NCBI GenBank assembly: GCA_964348745.1
Contig: CAYGDT010000001.1
Coordinates: forward strand, 11,329-75,328
Direction: 5' to 3'
Length of the DNA: 64,000 nt
Source of the DNA: CAYGDT01 sp964348745
Lineage (GTDB): Bacteria; Patescibacteriota; Gracilibacteria; Peribacterales; Peribacteraceae
Below the pieces are notes generated by a model. It saw only the letters and a list, made by a program, of their open reading frames with translations, was not told the origin of the DNA and did not search any database. Positions 1-8,858 of this stretch are shown in pieces. Position 1 is the stretch's first letter. Each line of letters starts with the position of its first letter. Both the position numbers and the translations under genes were made by a program.

Positions 1-3000
1 GATGATCTTGTTATACGATGTGAGGAAGTTCTCAGAACATTTGCTTCGGTGCTTTCGTGGTATAAGCAACATGGCAGGCAATATGAAGTGTCTGAAAGTG
101 AGCAGATTGAACTCGATGCGTGCCGAAGCATTATCGACGGCCACACAAAGAACAAATCGTCTACCCTAAAACCACTGGGGGCTGCCCTGCGATCAATTCT
201 GAGCATTCCGCGCGCATATGCTGCAGAGGGTATTTTTAAGAAAATTCCGTACCAAGGAAATGTAACACTGACATCGGGAGCAGGGATGAGCAACGGCCAG
301 TACAATATGCGCTTCAAAATCTTTGATGCGGCAAGCGGCGGGACGGAATTATGGTCTGAAACATGGGACAGCAATACACAACCTGTGACGATGACCGGAG
401 GACTCTTTACAGTGTATCTCGGGACGCATATTGCAATGAACAACGTAGACTTCAATACGGATTCACTCTACCTCCAAGTGCAGTTTGACCCAGGAAATGA
501 CGATGTCTACGAGGAAACATTCTCACCGAGACGCAGGTTCGCATCCGTTCCGTATGCGCTAAATTCCGACAAAGTAGACGGTCTCGATGCCACGCAGTTT
601 CTCCGCAGTGATGCAAGCGATGTGATGAGTGGCTCTCTGCTCATCCACCAATCTGGACAATCCGTATCGGGAGCAGATGCTCGGGTACAACTGGAAATCA
701 TCGGTACTGCATCTGGGAGAGTTCTGCATGCACAAGACCTGCTGACATCCTCCGGCAAATTGATTGTTGAGGGAACATCTTTGCTCTACGGCTATGTTGA
801 TATTTTTCGAATGCTCTCGATACATGACACGGCATCCGGAAGAGTACTGCACGCTGAAGATTCACTGCAATCCTCTGGATCACTCATCGTAGAAGGTGAA
901 ACAACGCTTAATGGTGCGCTGGTTCTCGGTTCCACTATCCGTATTAACGGTGTTACCTACACCTTCCCTGCTGGTGATGGCTCTGCTTCTGGCAAAGTAC
1001 TCAAAACAAACGGCACAGGACAGCTCGCTTGGTCTAGCGACACTACTGGGTCAACATATTATGCTGGCGCAGGCCTATCGCTCAATGGCGCAAACTTCCT
1101 GTCCCTCTCTTCGACACTTACCGGTACCTCCTTGGAGATCACCGGTACGGCAAGCGGAAGAATCGTCCATGCGCAAGATCTCCTTCGCTCCTCCGGAGCA
1201 CTCATCGTGAAAGGTACTACGCGCCTGCAATCAGGAGCCATTATAAGAATGGCGGCACCACTCCTTATCCTCCGTAGTAGTGTAACTTCCCAGCAGTGGG
1301 AGTTGAAAGGTGGCAGTACTTTATCGTCTTCTTTTAGTATCTATGATGCCACAGCAAAGAAAATCAGATTCGTGGTTGGCGGCTCAGACGGCAATACTAC
1401 GATCGGTACTGGTGTGTCTGTCAGCAACAGCCGACTATACGTCTGGGGAGGTCCCAACGGTGCGAATATTGACGTCCGGGGAGATGCTTCCATTGTTGGG
1501 GGCGATCAGTCGACCATAGAGCTTGAGGGCAATAACTATGATGTCGACCCCAATTCCATTCGCATGACGTACTATGGTGCTAGCCATGGCATCGGGACAA
1601 CCATGGGATACAGTAACAATAAACTCGGCGTGCTCGCATGGCAGGGCGTTAATACAGCCATCATTGCTGTGCAAGACATCAAACCTCTTCTCTTTGGTAC
1701 AAGCAATAAGGAACGCATGAGACTGACCGAGACTGGTTCTCTTGCGATTGGAACTGCGACACCGGGTCGCTCTAAATTGGCTGTCTCCGGTTCTACGATT
1801 ATGGGTTTCAATATTGGCTCCGCAGCCGCCGACGCAGGACTTGCACTCGAAGTCCTCGGTACGGCATCCGGTCGTATCTTCCATGCGCAAGACGAACTGC
1901 GCTCCTCCGGTACTCTGATCGTCGATGGAACCACAACGCTCAACGGTGCGCTGGTTCTTGGTTCCACTATCCGTATCGGTGGGGTCACCTATACCTTCCC
2001 TGTCGGCGATGGCTCCGCATCGGGCAAAGTACTCAAAACAAATGGTGCAGGGCAACTCTCTTGGTCAACCGATAGCACTGGAGGAGGTGGATCGTACTAC
2101 GCAGGCCAAGGCCTGTCTCTCAACGGTAGTAACTTCCTCTCCCTCGCAGCCACCCTCACAGGAACATCTCTGGAAATCTACGGAACAGCTTCCGGAAGAA
2201 TCCTCCATGCACAAGACCAACTGCGTTCCTCCGGCACACTGATTGTGAAAGGAACAACACGCCTGCAATCAGGTGCTATCATCAAAATGACGTCACCACT
2301 CCTCGGTGACGGTCTCCAATTCATCATCGACCAGTCGCAGATCAGCGGTCCGGGACGTATTATGGCGATCGATGATAATGTTGGTTCGGAAATCTTTGCT
2401 ATCAACAAGTATGGATTCATAAAAACTGAGCGCGGCTATGTGTCCTACGATGGATTCATGGGACAAGAGTTCAATGACGAGAGAGCATCTGCTGCAGCCG
2501 ACCTTGCGACACGCGGCGATGACGGGACATGGGTGTTCGACGAGGGAGCAGCGACATCCACCTGTACCGACATCGTAGCGGAGGGCTCAATAAGTTTCGA
2601 CCGTATGACTAACTCCGCCACACAACCAGCAGGCTGTGCCATGTTCATGGGAATCGGAGTCGGAGACATCATGGGATTCACTAATGCTGCGAACTTGCCG
2701 CGCACGCTCATTAAGATACGACCGGGTCGCGCTACTGCCGATGCGCATACATGGGCTGGACTCTTTATCGATTGGGCTCCCTCCGCAACCGAACCAACAG
2801 AGGGTATTTACTTCACCAATGCTGCGGGCGGTACATGGACCGGCCGCATTAACCCCGCATCCGGAGCGAGTTCAGATGTTGTCTGTACCGGGCAAACCAT
2901 CTCGACAACACAGTTTGCTGCATTAGAAATTATCGTTGAGAGCTCGACCATCGTCCGTTTCAAAGTAGATAATGACTTATCAAACGGTATTAACTTTGTA

Positions 3001-5643
3001 GACTGCGGCACGGGAAACCCTAGTGGCGTCACCAGTAACTTGGGGGCAGGTGTGTTTATGGGTACCACCTCCACGACTAGCTTTACTATGGATACGGATT
3101 ACGTTCGTGTATGGACAGATGACCCAAAAACAAGTGGGCAGTCCGTCGTGCAGACTCCAGAAACGCCAACAGAGCTGGATCTTACAACGAGTGCCGACCT
3201 CGCCGAAGCATACCCTGCCATCGACGCAGGAAGTTTTGGAGCCGGTGAGCTCGTTTCCATAGACGAAAAAGGAGATGGAAGTGTGCGAAAAAGTAAAAAT
3301 CCATACGAGAAAAATTTGATCGGCGTCGTGAGCGCATCACCCTACGATGTCATGGGTGCGCAGTCGGAGAATACCGTAGCCATAGCACTAGCCGGACGTG
3401 TACCTGTAAGAGTCTCGACGGAGAACGGGCCTATTGCTGTGGGCGAATCCATCACCTCTTCTTCGAAGCCCGGCATCGGTATGAGAGCAAGTTCAGCAGG
3501 CCCAATCATCGGGAAAGCAATGCAAGCGTACGATGGTCAAGGTGAAGGTATCATTATGGTGTTTGTCTATGCAGGAGACTACGTCGGTGATGGGCTGTAC
3601 CTGCTTGGCAGCGGCGCAAACACAATAGGTGAAAGCACTCAAAATTCCGGCACTTCAGCTGAGTATGCGGAATGGTTTAAAGTATCAAACGATCATCCGA
3701 TCGCCGGCGAAGTAGTTTGTATCGATCCGACAACACCGCAATCCGTTGCATATTGTGCAGATGAGCCGAGTGAAAACATCGTTGGCATTGTCGCCACGAG
3801 AGCGCAAATCGTAGGCAATGAATTTACAGGAGTACAGGGACTGCCTGTACCCGGTCACGTTCTGGTTGGCCTCATGGGGCAGACAACTGTAAAAGTCACT
3901 ACTTTGGAAGGCAAATCCATTCGCATCGGAGATGCTCTCACTGCAGCAAGTACGAAAGGATTCGCACGCAAATCGATCCGAGGTGAACCGACTATCGGGG
4001 TTGCTTTGGAAGAATTCACAGGTGAGGACGGCACAATTTCCATCCTTATATCCCGCAACAATGCTTCGCACACTATGCAAGAAATCGAACAGAAGATACT
4101 CGATACCGTTGCGAGCATGGGACTCACCGAAAAGATGCAGAGCATCATCGCGCAGAGTATTGATACACTCGACTTCGGTTATTCGATTAAAGAAGAAGTA
4201 CGCGAGCAGCTACTGGCTCTCTACCTCTCGGAACCGCAGACTGCCGATGCACCATCTGTGAAACCGACACTTCCTGAGTTACTTACGCACGCACGCTCGT
4301 TCTCCGGTTCTACTCTGTTTGCTGGAAATGTCGAAGTTCAAGGAGCCCTTTCCGTGAGCGGACCTGTGAATATGAGTGGCAGTCTCACCGTTGCCGAAAT
4401 TCTTCGAACATCGCATCTCACCGCCTCAGGAAACCTCACTGTCGGTGGCTCCGCGCGTATCATGGGCGATGCCTATGTCGAAGGCACGCTGACCATCGCT
4501 TCGCTTATTGTGCCCGATGCTCTACATGTATATGGAGACATGACCGTACAAGGCTTCGTACAAGCGTATCATCTTTCTGCCTCCAGTGGGGCAACCATCC
4601 GCGGGTCGATCGACATCGATACGCAGACAGGGTCGATCCGCATAGGATCCGGTTCTATCTCCATCAAATCCGGAAATATGATCCTCGAGAATGGAAGTAT
4701 CGATGTGCAAGAACTCATCGTCCGCAAAGCGCTGTTACTCCACGGAGACATTACCGTAGAGGGTCTTGCTGTCTTCCTCGGCAATCTCGAAGTCCGCGGA
4801 GACCTGATTTTGAGTGACCGCCAGGCAGGATTTGCAGAGATTCCTGCCGGAGTAAGCAGTGTCAGAATCTCGTATGGAACAGGATTCATCGCAACTCCGA
4901 TCATCACGGCAACACCGATGAGTCGTCTTAATACATCGTGGTGGATCGATGCTGTGACAAGCTCCGGGTTTACGATCTTCTCTGCAGATCCCGTACCGCA
5001 GAATGCTCTCTTCTCATGGAATGCGATGCTCACAAACAATCCGAAAACCTTTAAAGGAACTGATAGTGAAAAAATACTGATCGACTTCCCCGTCGATTCA
5101 TACGGTGTACCTCTCTCGAGCAACCCCGCTTGGAATGCATGCATCAGAAATCAAACACTCATTGATGAAGAATCGGGAAAACCATTCAACTGCAGTCGCT
5201 ACCATCAAGAACAGTTATGGACCCAGCCGGATCTGCTTCTGGAATTCCTCTACGATCCTGAGGCAAGCCCGAAATTTACGTTGCCGGATAACTATCGTAT
5301 CGTTACGATCGAAGATACGAATAGTCAACGTGATCCATTGCCTGTAGGCGATGAAGAGGGATCCGAAGTGGTAGAAGAGAAAGTGGTAGGAGAGGAAATA
5401 GAAGAAGTAGAGGAAGTAGAAGGAGGAGAGGAAGTTGAAGAAGTTGAAGAAATAGAGGAAATTGAGGAAGTAGAAGGAGGAGAAGCGGAGAGCGAATCCG
5501 GGGCTGGATCTCAAATACCTCCAGTGGAATCAGAGGAAAATATTCAAGAGGAGCAACCGAAAGAAGTATCGAACGAACAGAATGACACTACACAACAAAC
5601 GCCAACAGAGACCGTGAATCCGGTTGAGGATACTGCGTCATAG
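1..5643 (+). CDS. Giant repeat-rich, phage-fibre-like surface protein (5' partial)
   Basis: The frame is open from base 1, so the true start lies upstream; the first start codon inside the window is GTG at 49, and residue numbers here count from it. An Ala-rich segment near residues 45-63 ending in AYA-AEG could be a signal-peptide region. A tail-fibre-like stretch (ATQFLRSDASDVMSGSL) near residue 183 is followed by five copies of a ~35-aa unit with the signature GTASGR..HAQD..SSG..IV.G. Two modules of ~130 aa (near 1047 and 1204; AEYAEW, GxVPVxV, IGxALxxxxGExG) resemble the stalk/G2-peptidase-like domains of phage fibres. A beta-helix-like region and a WNACIRN...NCSRYH domain near 1695 follow, then a Glu/Val repeat tail. 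I see no LPXTG motif or C-terminal membrane anchor. The family assignment is by pattern only; surface or fibre adhesin is an inference. Confidence 0.75.
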   Translation, partial: DDLVIRCEEVLRTFASVLSWYKQHGRQYEVSESEQIELDACRSIIDGHTKNKSSTLKPLGAALRSILSIPRAYAAEGIFKKIPYQGNVTLTSGAGMSNGQYNMRFKIFDAASGGTELWSETWDSNTQPVTMTGGLFTVYLGTHIAMNNVDFNTDSLYLQVQFDPGNDDVYEETFSPRRRFASVPYALNSDKVDGLDATQFLRSDASDVMSGSLLIHQSGQSVSGADARVQLEIIGTASGRVLHAQDLLTSSGKLIVEGTSLLYGYVDIFRMLSIHDTASGRVLHAEDSLQSSGSLIVEGETTLNGALVLGSTIRINGVTYTFPAGDGSASGKVLKTNGTGQLAWSSDTTGSTYYAGAGLSLNGANFLSLSSTLTGTSLEITGTASGRIVHAQDLLRSSGALIVKGTTRLQSGAIIRMAAPLLILRSSVTSQQWELKGGSTLSSSFSIYDATAKKIRFVVGGSDGNTTIGTGVSVSNSRLYVWGGPNGANIDVRGDASIVGGDQSTIELEGNNYDVDPNSIRMTYYGASHGIGTTMGYSNNKLGVLAWQGVNTAIIAVQDIKPLLFGTSNKERMRLTETGSLAIGTATPGRSKLAVSGSTIMGFNIGSAAADAGLALEVLGTASGRIFHAQDELRSSGTLIVDGTTTLNGALVLGSTIRIGGVTYTFPVGDGSASGKVLKTNGAGQLSWSTDSTGGGGSYYAGQGLSLNGSNFLSLAATLTGTSLEIYGTASGRILHAQDQLRSSGTLIVKGTTRLQSGAIIKMTSPLLGDGLQFIIDQSQISGPGRIMAIDDNVGSEIFAINKYGFIKTERGYVSYDGFMGQEFNDERASAAADLATRGDDGTWVFDEGAATSTCTDIVAEGSISFDRMTNSATQPAGCAMFMGIGVGDIMGFTNAANLPRTLIKIRPGRATADAHTWAGLFIDWAPSATEPTEGIYFTNAAGGTWTGRINPASGASSDVVCTGQTISTTQFAALEIIVESSTIVRFKVDNDLSNGINFVDCGTGNPSGVTSNLGAGVFMGTTSTTSFTMDTDYVRVWTDDPKTSGQSVVQTPETPTELDLTTSADLAEAYPAIDAGSFGAGELVSIDEKGDGSVRKSKNPYEKNLIGVVSASPYDVMGAQSENTVAIALAGRVPVRVSTENGPIAVGESITSSSKPGIGMRASSAGPIIGKAMQAYDGQGEGIIMVFVYAGDYVGDGLYLLGSGANTIGESTQNSGTSAEYAEWFKVSNDHPIAGEVVCIDPTTPQSVAYCADEPSENIVGIVATRAQIVGNEFTGVQGLPVPGHVLVGLMGQTTVKVTTLEGKSIRIGDALTAASTKGFARKSIRGEPTIGVALEEFTGEDGTISILISRNNASHTMQEIEQKILDTVASMGLTEKMQSIIAQSIDTLDFGYSIKEEVREQLLALYLSEPQTADAPSVKPTLPELLTHARSFSGSTLFAGNVEVQGALSVSGPVNMSGSLTVAEILRTSHLTASGNLTVGGSARIMGDAYVEGTLTIASLIVPDALHVYGDMTVQGFVQAYHLSASSGATIRGSIDIDTQTGSIRIGSGSISIKSGNMILENGSIDVQELIVRKALLLHGDITVEGLAVFLGNLEVRGDLILSDRQAGFAEIPAGVSSVRISYGTGFIATPIITATPMSRLNTSWWIDAVTSSGFTIFSADPVPQNALFSWNAMLTNNPKTFKGTDSEKILIDFPVDSYGVPLSSNPAWNACIRNQTLIDEESGKPFNCSRYHQEQLWTQPDLLLEFLYDPEASPKFTLPDNYRIVTIEDTNSQRDPLPVGDEEGSEVVEEKVVGEEIEEVEEVEGGEEVEEVEEIEEIEEVEGGEAESESGAGSQIPPVESEENIQEEQPKEVSNEQNDTTQQTPTETVNPVEDTAS
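895..1245 (+). repeat. Internal long direct repeat, copy 1
   Basis: This block encodes about 115 aa (GETTLNGALVLGSTIRI..., GVTYTFP, GDGSASGKVLKTNG, YYAG.GLSLNG.NFLSL, TGTSLEI.GTASGR...). It recurs at about 1924-2280 with most residues unchanged, including a shared 16-residue stretch from TLNGA to TIRI. Each copy ends in the GTASGR unit, which also occurs singly at about 697, 820 and 1852. The pattern indicates recent intragenic duplication. Confidence 0.8.
1924..2280 (+). repeat. Internal long direct repeat, copy 2
   Basis: Second copy of the ~350-bp block at 895-1245 in the surface-protein gene. It differs by a few substitutions and by extra Gly codons in the STGGGGSYY linker. Confidence 0.8.
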
Positions 5644-5679
5644 CACGTGCAAGAACGCACGGGAACCATGAATCAAACA

Positions 5680-6411
5680 TCAACGGGAATCAGCGAAAAA
5701 CTGCAGAGGATTTTGTTGCTGCCCATTGACGCGAACCTCAAAGTGAAGATGGATGCCTGTCGGACCGCGCACATTGCCGGAATTGCCCATAAAACCAATC
5801 ACCTGACCCGCAGTGACGGTGTCACCCTTTTTAAGATAGAGATCTTTATTGTGCCCATACAGTGTCATGAGACCGAACCCATGATCGATTTCCACCATTG
5901 TTCCGTATCCTTCGTTCCATCCTGATCCTGAACGTACGACCGTTCCGTCCGCAGCTGCAAAAATTGGACCTCCTCCGCGAGTCTGCACATCGATTCCACG
6001 ATGTTCATCGCTATAGAACTGCGTCACAAAACAAGAGGAATTGCAGGGCTTTAATAGAAATAGTGGCATGTGCGCAGGCGCACTTGAAACAGTAGAGACT
6101 GAAGAACGAGGATGTATTGCAGATTCGGATGCATTCCGAGGAATAATCAACTCCTGACCAGCGATGATAAATTCACCTTCGAGGAGATTTTTTGCGACTA
6201 TTCTTTGAGGGGTTACATCGTACATCGCAGCTATTTCGTCAAGGGTTTCGCCTTTTTGCACGGAGTGGAATACCGTGCCCGAACGGAGCGGCACAGGCGT
6301 TTGAATACCGGGAATTTTCTCTTCGATGATTTGCGAACAACCGGTTAAAGCCAACAACAACACCAAAAGACCGCAATAGCCCCGAAAGTGTTTACTATGA
6401 AGATTGCACAT
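5680..6411 (-). CDS. LysM-M23 murein peptidase lipoprotein
   Basis: A secreted lipoprotein of 243 aa. From the ATG at 6411 it begins with a basic stretch, a hydrophobic core and the lipobox LALTGC, so it should be lipidated on Cys after Lgt processing; Lgt is encoded nearby. A LysM domain follows (about residues 45-90, VQKGETLDEIAAMYDV). A C-terminal M23/LytM domain carries HRGID and HLHFEV, the zinc-binding His/Asp and HxH motifs. The longer frame up to 6546 was rejected because it would place about 45 non-signal residues before the signal peptide. A -10 (TATATT, 6424-6419) lies 7 nt before the chosen start. Probable role: peptidoglycan hydrolysis, or amidase activation if catalysis is weak. 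Confidence 0.88.
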   Translation of the reverse strand: MCNLHSKHFRGYCGLLVLLLALTGCSQIIEEKIPGIQTPVPLRSGTVFHSVQKGETLDEIAAMYDVTPQRIVAKNLLEGEFIIAGQELIIPRNASESAIHPRSSVSTVSSAPAHMPLFLLKPCNSSCFVTQFYSDEHRGIDVQTRGGGPIFAAADGTVVRSGSGWNEGYGTMVEIDHGFGLMTLYGHNKDLYLKKGDTVTAGQVIGFMGNSGNVRGPTGIHLHFEVRVNGQQQNPLQFFADSR

Positions 6412-6418
6412 TCTCACG

Positions 6419-6424
6419 AATATA
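6419..6424 (-). promoter_or_regulatory. -10 box of the LysM-M23 gene
   Basis: TATATT on the minus strand, 7 nt before ATG 6411, in the short divergent region shared with ribF. No clear -35 is visible. Confidence 0.5.
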
Positions 6425-6455
6425 CTACTGGAGAAACGGTACTCTTCCCATATGC

Positions 6456-6461
6456 TATACT
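6456..6461 (+). promoter_or_regulatory. Extended -10 of ribF
   Basis: TGCTATACT (TGn plus TATACT) ends 8 nt before ATG 6470. The more upstream in-frame ATG at 6452 overlaps this box and cannot be in the transcript, which fixes the start at 6470. Confidence 0.6.
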
Positions 6462-6469
6462 CCGTATCC

Positions 6470-6844
6470 ATGCAATTCACCGCAGACGTTATCACCGGCT
6501 CTGGAAACGGAAAGAAACTCGGATTCCCCACAGTAAACCTGAACACATCCTCCGTTCCTGAGGATCTTTGTGAAGGCGTGTACGCCTGTTTCGCACGTCT
6601 TGGAAACTATGGCCTACGTCTCCCTGCTGCAATGCACTACGGAGCGCGGCCGACCCTCGGTGACACACGTTCCTGCGAGGTGCACGTGATCGATCATGCC
6701 GTAGAGTTCCCACCGCGCACTGTGACGGTTGATGTAGTAGAAAAACTGCGGGACGTCCAGAATTTCGGATCGAAAGAAGCACTGATTGCACAGCTTAAGC
6801 AAGACATCGCACACGCACGCACCGTGTTATGCGTCCCATGCTGA
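6470..6844 (+). CDS. ribF: Riboflavin kinase (single-domain RibF)
   Basis: Phosphorylates riboflavin to FMN. The protein (124 aa) is only the flavokinase domain of RibF: it has the GxxLGFPTxNL motif (GKKLGFPTVNL), YGARPTLGD (family: GxxPTFG), EVHVID and the C-terminal KLRDVQNFGSKEAL..QLKQD helix. The N-terminal FAD-synthetase (nucleotidyltransferase) half of bifunctional RibF is absent, so FAD would have to be made by another enzyme or taken up. The start at ATG 6470 is set by the extended -10 just upstream. The 3' end overlaps the next gene by 16 nt, indicating translational coupling. Confidence 0.88.
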   Translation: MQFTADVITGSGNGKKLGFPTVNLNTSSVPEDLCEGVYACFARLGNYGLRLPAAMHYGARPTLGDTRSCEVHVIDHAVEFPPRTVTVDVVEKLRDVQNFGSKEALIAQLKQDIAHARTVLCVPC

Positions 6845-8109
6845 AATCAATCAATGCACTCATCGGGCAACGGAGTGTACTGCGTTTAGCGTGGCACAAA
6901 GGAAAGGCGCTTCTCGCCGCGCTGCGTTATGGTTTCCCTGCACGCAGCCTCACTGTCATCGGCATCACCGGAACCGACGGCAAGACGACGACTGTCGGTA
7001 TGCTTGCACAAATTCTCTCTGCATGCGGCAAACGCGTTGGCGCTGCTTCAACTGCTTTTTTGCAGATCAATGATCTGCGTGAGGAGAATGCAACACACCT
7101 CACTTCGATCAGTCCGTTTACCCTGCAGAAGTTTTTACGCAAACTTGTGCGCATGCAATGCAAGTTCGCCGTAATCGAAATGTCCTCGCACGGGCTGGTA
7201 CAAGGCAGGACAGACTGGACATTCCCAAGTATTGCAGGAATCACCAACACCGCACTCGAGCACCTCGACTACCATGGAACGATGGAGCAGTACCGCAAAG
7301 ACAAGGGAATACTGTTTATGATGCTGCGCGGCAATGGAACCAAAGTCCTGAATGCAGACGACGAGAGTTATGAGCAATATCGATCCATACGAAGTAAGGA
7401 GACGATTACCTTCGGTGATACGGAATCCGATCTTTTTGTCAGCGAAATTGCAGCAGATGCAACTGGTAGCAGCGCGAAACTTCATGCCAACGACGGAATA
7501 TTTGCATTGAAATTGAATATTCCCGGAACCTATAACCTTCAAAACGCTCTCTGCGCCATCGGCTGCGCACAGGCAGCGGGCATAGCAACCGCAGATGCGG
7601 CAATGGCACTTGCAACGTTTTGCGCAATCCCCGGAAGAATGGAACGGATAGATGAAGGACAAGAGTTTTCCGTCTTCGTAGATTTCGCTGTTTCGCCTCA
7701 ATCGTATGAAAAAACACTGCAGGCACTGCGCGCCATGGTCGGGGGAAATCAACGGGTCTTAGTTCTCTGTGGAAGCTGCGGAAACCGCATGCGTGAGAAG
7801 CGACCGGAGATCGGCCGTATTTGCAGCACTCTGGCAGATGTCGTCGTCGTCACCGAGGATGAAACGTACGGCGAAGATCCGAAGATTCCTTGGGAAGAAG
7901 TCTGGAGTGGTATCGATCAAACCGCATGCGAAGCACACAAAGTTTTCGATAGGAAAGAAGCGATCACATTCCTCCTTGCACAAGCTATGCCAGGTGACGC
8001 AGTCGTGCTCTGCGGCATGGGGCCGTTCAGCACTTTTACAAAACTGGAAGGGAGGATCCCGTGGGATGAACGTGAAATTGCACGGGAGATCCTGCGAAGC
8101 ATACAGTGA
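6829..8109 (+). CDS. MurE-like Mur ligase without the N-terminal domain
   Basis: ATP-dependent amide ligase of the Mur family, 426 aa. Visible motifs are the P-loop GITGTDGKTTT (about residue 45), EMSSHGL, NTALEHLDYHG and NADDESY, plus a C-terminal Mur-ligase domain (VLVLCGSCGNR...). MurE homologues are usually near 490 aa; here the N-terminal UDP-binding domain is reduced to about 40 residues. The DNPR amino-acid selectivity motif of meso-DAP-adding MurE is replaced: the equivalent site reads TEDETYGEDP. Substrate and added residue are therefore uncertain. It may add the third peptide residue in peptidoglycan synthesis or act on another substrate. Overlaps ribF by 16 nt. Confidence 0.8.
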   Translation: MRPMLKSINALIGQRSVLRLAWHKGKALLAALRYGFPARSLTVIGITGTDGKTTTVGMLAQILSACGKRVGAASTAFLQINDLREENATHLTSISPFTLQKFLRKLVRMQCKFAVIEMSSHGLVQGRTDWTFPSIAGITNTALEHLDYHGTMEQYRKDKGILFMMLRGNGTKVLNADDESYEQYRSIRSKETITFGDTESDLFVSEIAADATGSSAKLHANDGIFALKLNIPGTYNLQNALCAIGCAQAAGIATADAAMALATFCAIPGRMERIDEGQEFSVFVDFAVSPQSYEKTLQALRAMVGGNQRVLVLCGSCGNRMREKRPEIGRICSTLADVVVVTEDETYGEDPKIPWEEVWSGIDQTACEAHKVFDRKEAITFLLAQAMPGDAVVLCGMGPFSTFTKLEGRIPWDEREIAREILRSIQ

Positions 8110-8140
8110 CGGCAGCGTCGGTTCTCATGCTAGGATACTT

Positions 8141-8169
8141 TTGATAATCTTTAGGTATATCCGTACTAT
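8141..8169 (+). promoter_or_regulatory. Sigma-70-type promoter of rnhB
   Basis: TTGATA (8141-8146), a 17-nt spacer and TACTAT (8164-8169). The predicted transcription start is near 8176, only about 2 nt before the TTG start codon at 8178. Confidence 0.7.
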
Positions 8170-8177
8170 TTGTTAAT

Positions 8178-8756
8178 TTGCCAATTTCTCCGGTCATCGT
8201 CGGAATCGACGAAGCAGGCAGAGGAGCACTCGCCGGACCTGTTGTAGCTGGTGCATGCCTGCTAATGGATGATCTTGCGACGCATCCGCTGATCAAAGAC
8301 AGTAAGCAACTCAAACCCGTCGAGCGCGAAGAAGCCTATGCATGGATCGAGAAAAACTGCACATTCGGGTATGGAATCGTCGAGGGGAACGAAGTCGACA
8401 CAATCGGTATTCTTGGAGCAACGGAAAAAGCCATGAACGCTGCTCTCTCCATGGTGGAGGGCTCCGTCACGCCAACATACCTACTCGTCGACGGGCGCGA
8501 CAAGTTCTGGTTTAACTACCCTCACAGTGGCATTGTTCGAGGCGACGAATCGGAACCTTGCATCTCCGCGGCATCGATCGTGGCAAAAGTAATCCGCGAC
8601 AGACTGATGGTGCAACATGCGAAGAGTTTTCCGAAGTACAACTTTCAGGAGCACAAAGGCTACGGGGCGCCTCTGCACATCGAAGCAATCGAAATGTTCG
8701 GACCATGCCCGCTGCATCGGCGAACATTCCTGCGAAATATTCTTCGTAGTACATGA
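8178..8756 (+). CDS. rnhB: Ribonuclease HII
   Basis: Removes RNA from RNA-DNA hybrids and single ribonucleotides from DNA. The 192-aa protein begins with the RNase HII signature VGIDEAGRGALAGPVV, which holds the first catalytic Asp-Glu pair, and continues with KDSKQL, LLVDGRDK and the SIVAKVIRDRLM helix. The length is normal. The start codon appears to be TTG at 8178, immediately downstream of a well-formed promoter, so the mRNA would be leaderless. It is convergent with lgt. Confidence 0.93.
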   Translation: MPISPVIVGIDEAGRGALAGPVVAGACLLMDDLATHPLIKDSKQLKPVEREEAYAWIEKNCTFGYGIVEGNEVDTIGILGATEKAMNAALSMVEGSVTPTYLLVDGRDKFWFNYPHSGIVRGDESEPCISAASIVAKVIRDRLMVQHAKSFPKYNFQEHKGYGAPLHIEAIEMFGPCPLHRRTFLRNILRST

Positions 8757-8762
8757 TTGCAT

Positions 8763-8858
8763 ATCAGTGATCAGGAATTGGGAATCGGTTATTCTCTTGG
8801 TCCGATAACCGATCACTGATTCCCGATAACCGATAGCCGATCACTGATCACTGATCGT
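8763..8858. repeat. Inverted/tandem repeat cluster between rnhB and lgt
   Basis: Made of the units ATCAGTGATC and ATCGGTTAT and their complements. ATCAGTGATC (8763-8772) pairs with GATCACTGAT (8811-8820), and ATCGGTTAT (8784-8792) pairs with ATAACCGAT (8805-8813, repeated at 8826-8834); further CACTGAT copies follow. It can form a strong hairpin between convergent genes and may end transcription in both directions. It overlaps the last codons of lgt. Confidence 0.7.

Noticed and set aside
1435..2055. 206-aa minus-strand frame inside the giant surface-protein gene
   Set aside because: Arises from repeats of the real frame on the other strand; not a credible protein.
7135..7752. 205-aa minus-strand frame inside the MurE-like gene
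   Set aside because: Antisense to a well-supported ligase; Cys/Arg-rich composition typical of a shadow frame.
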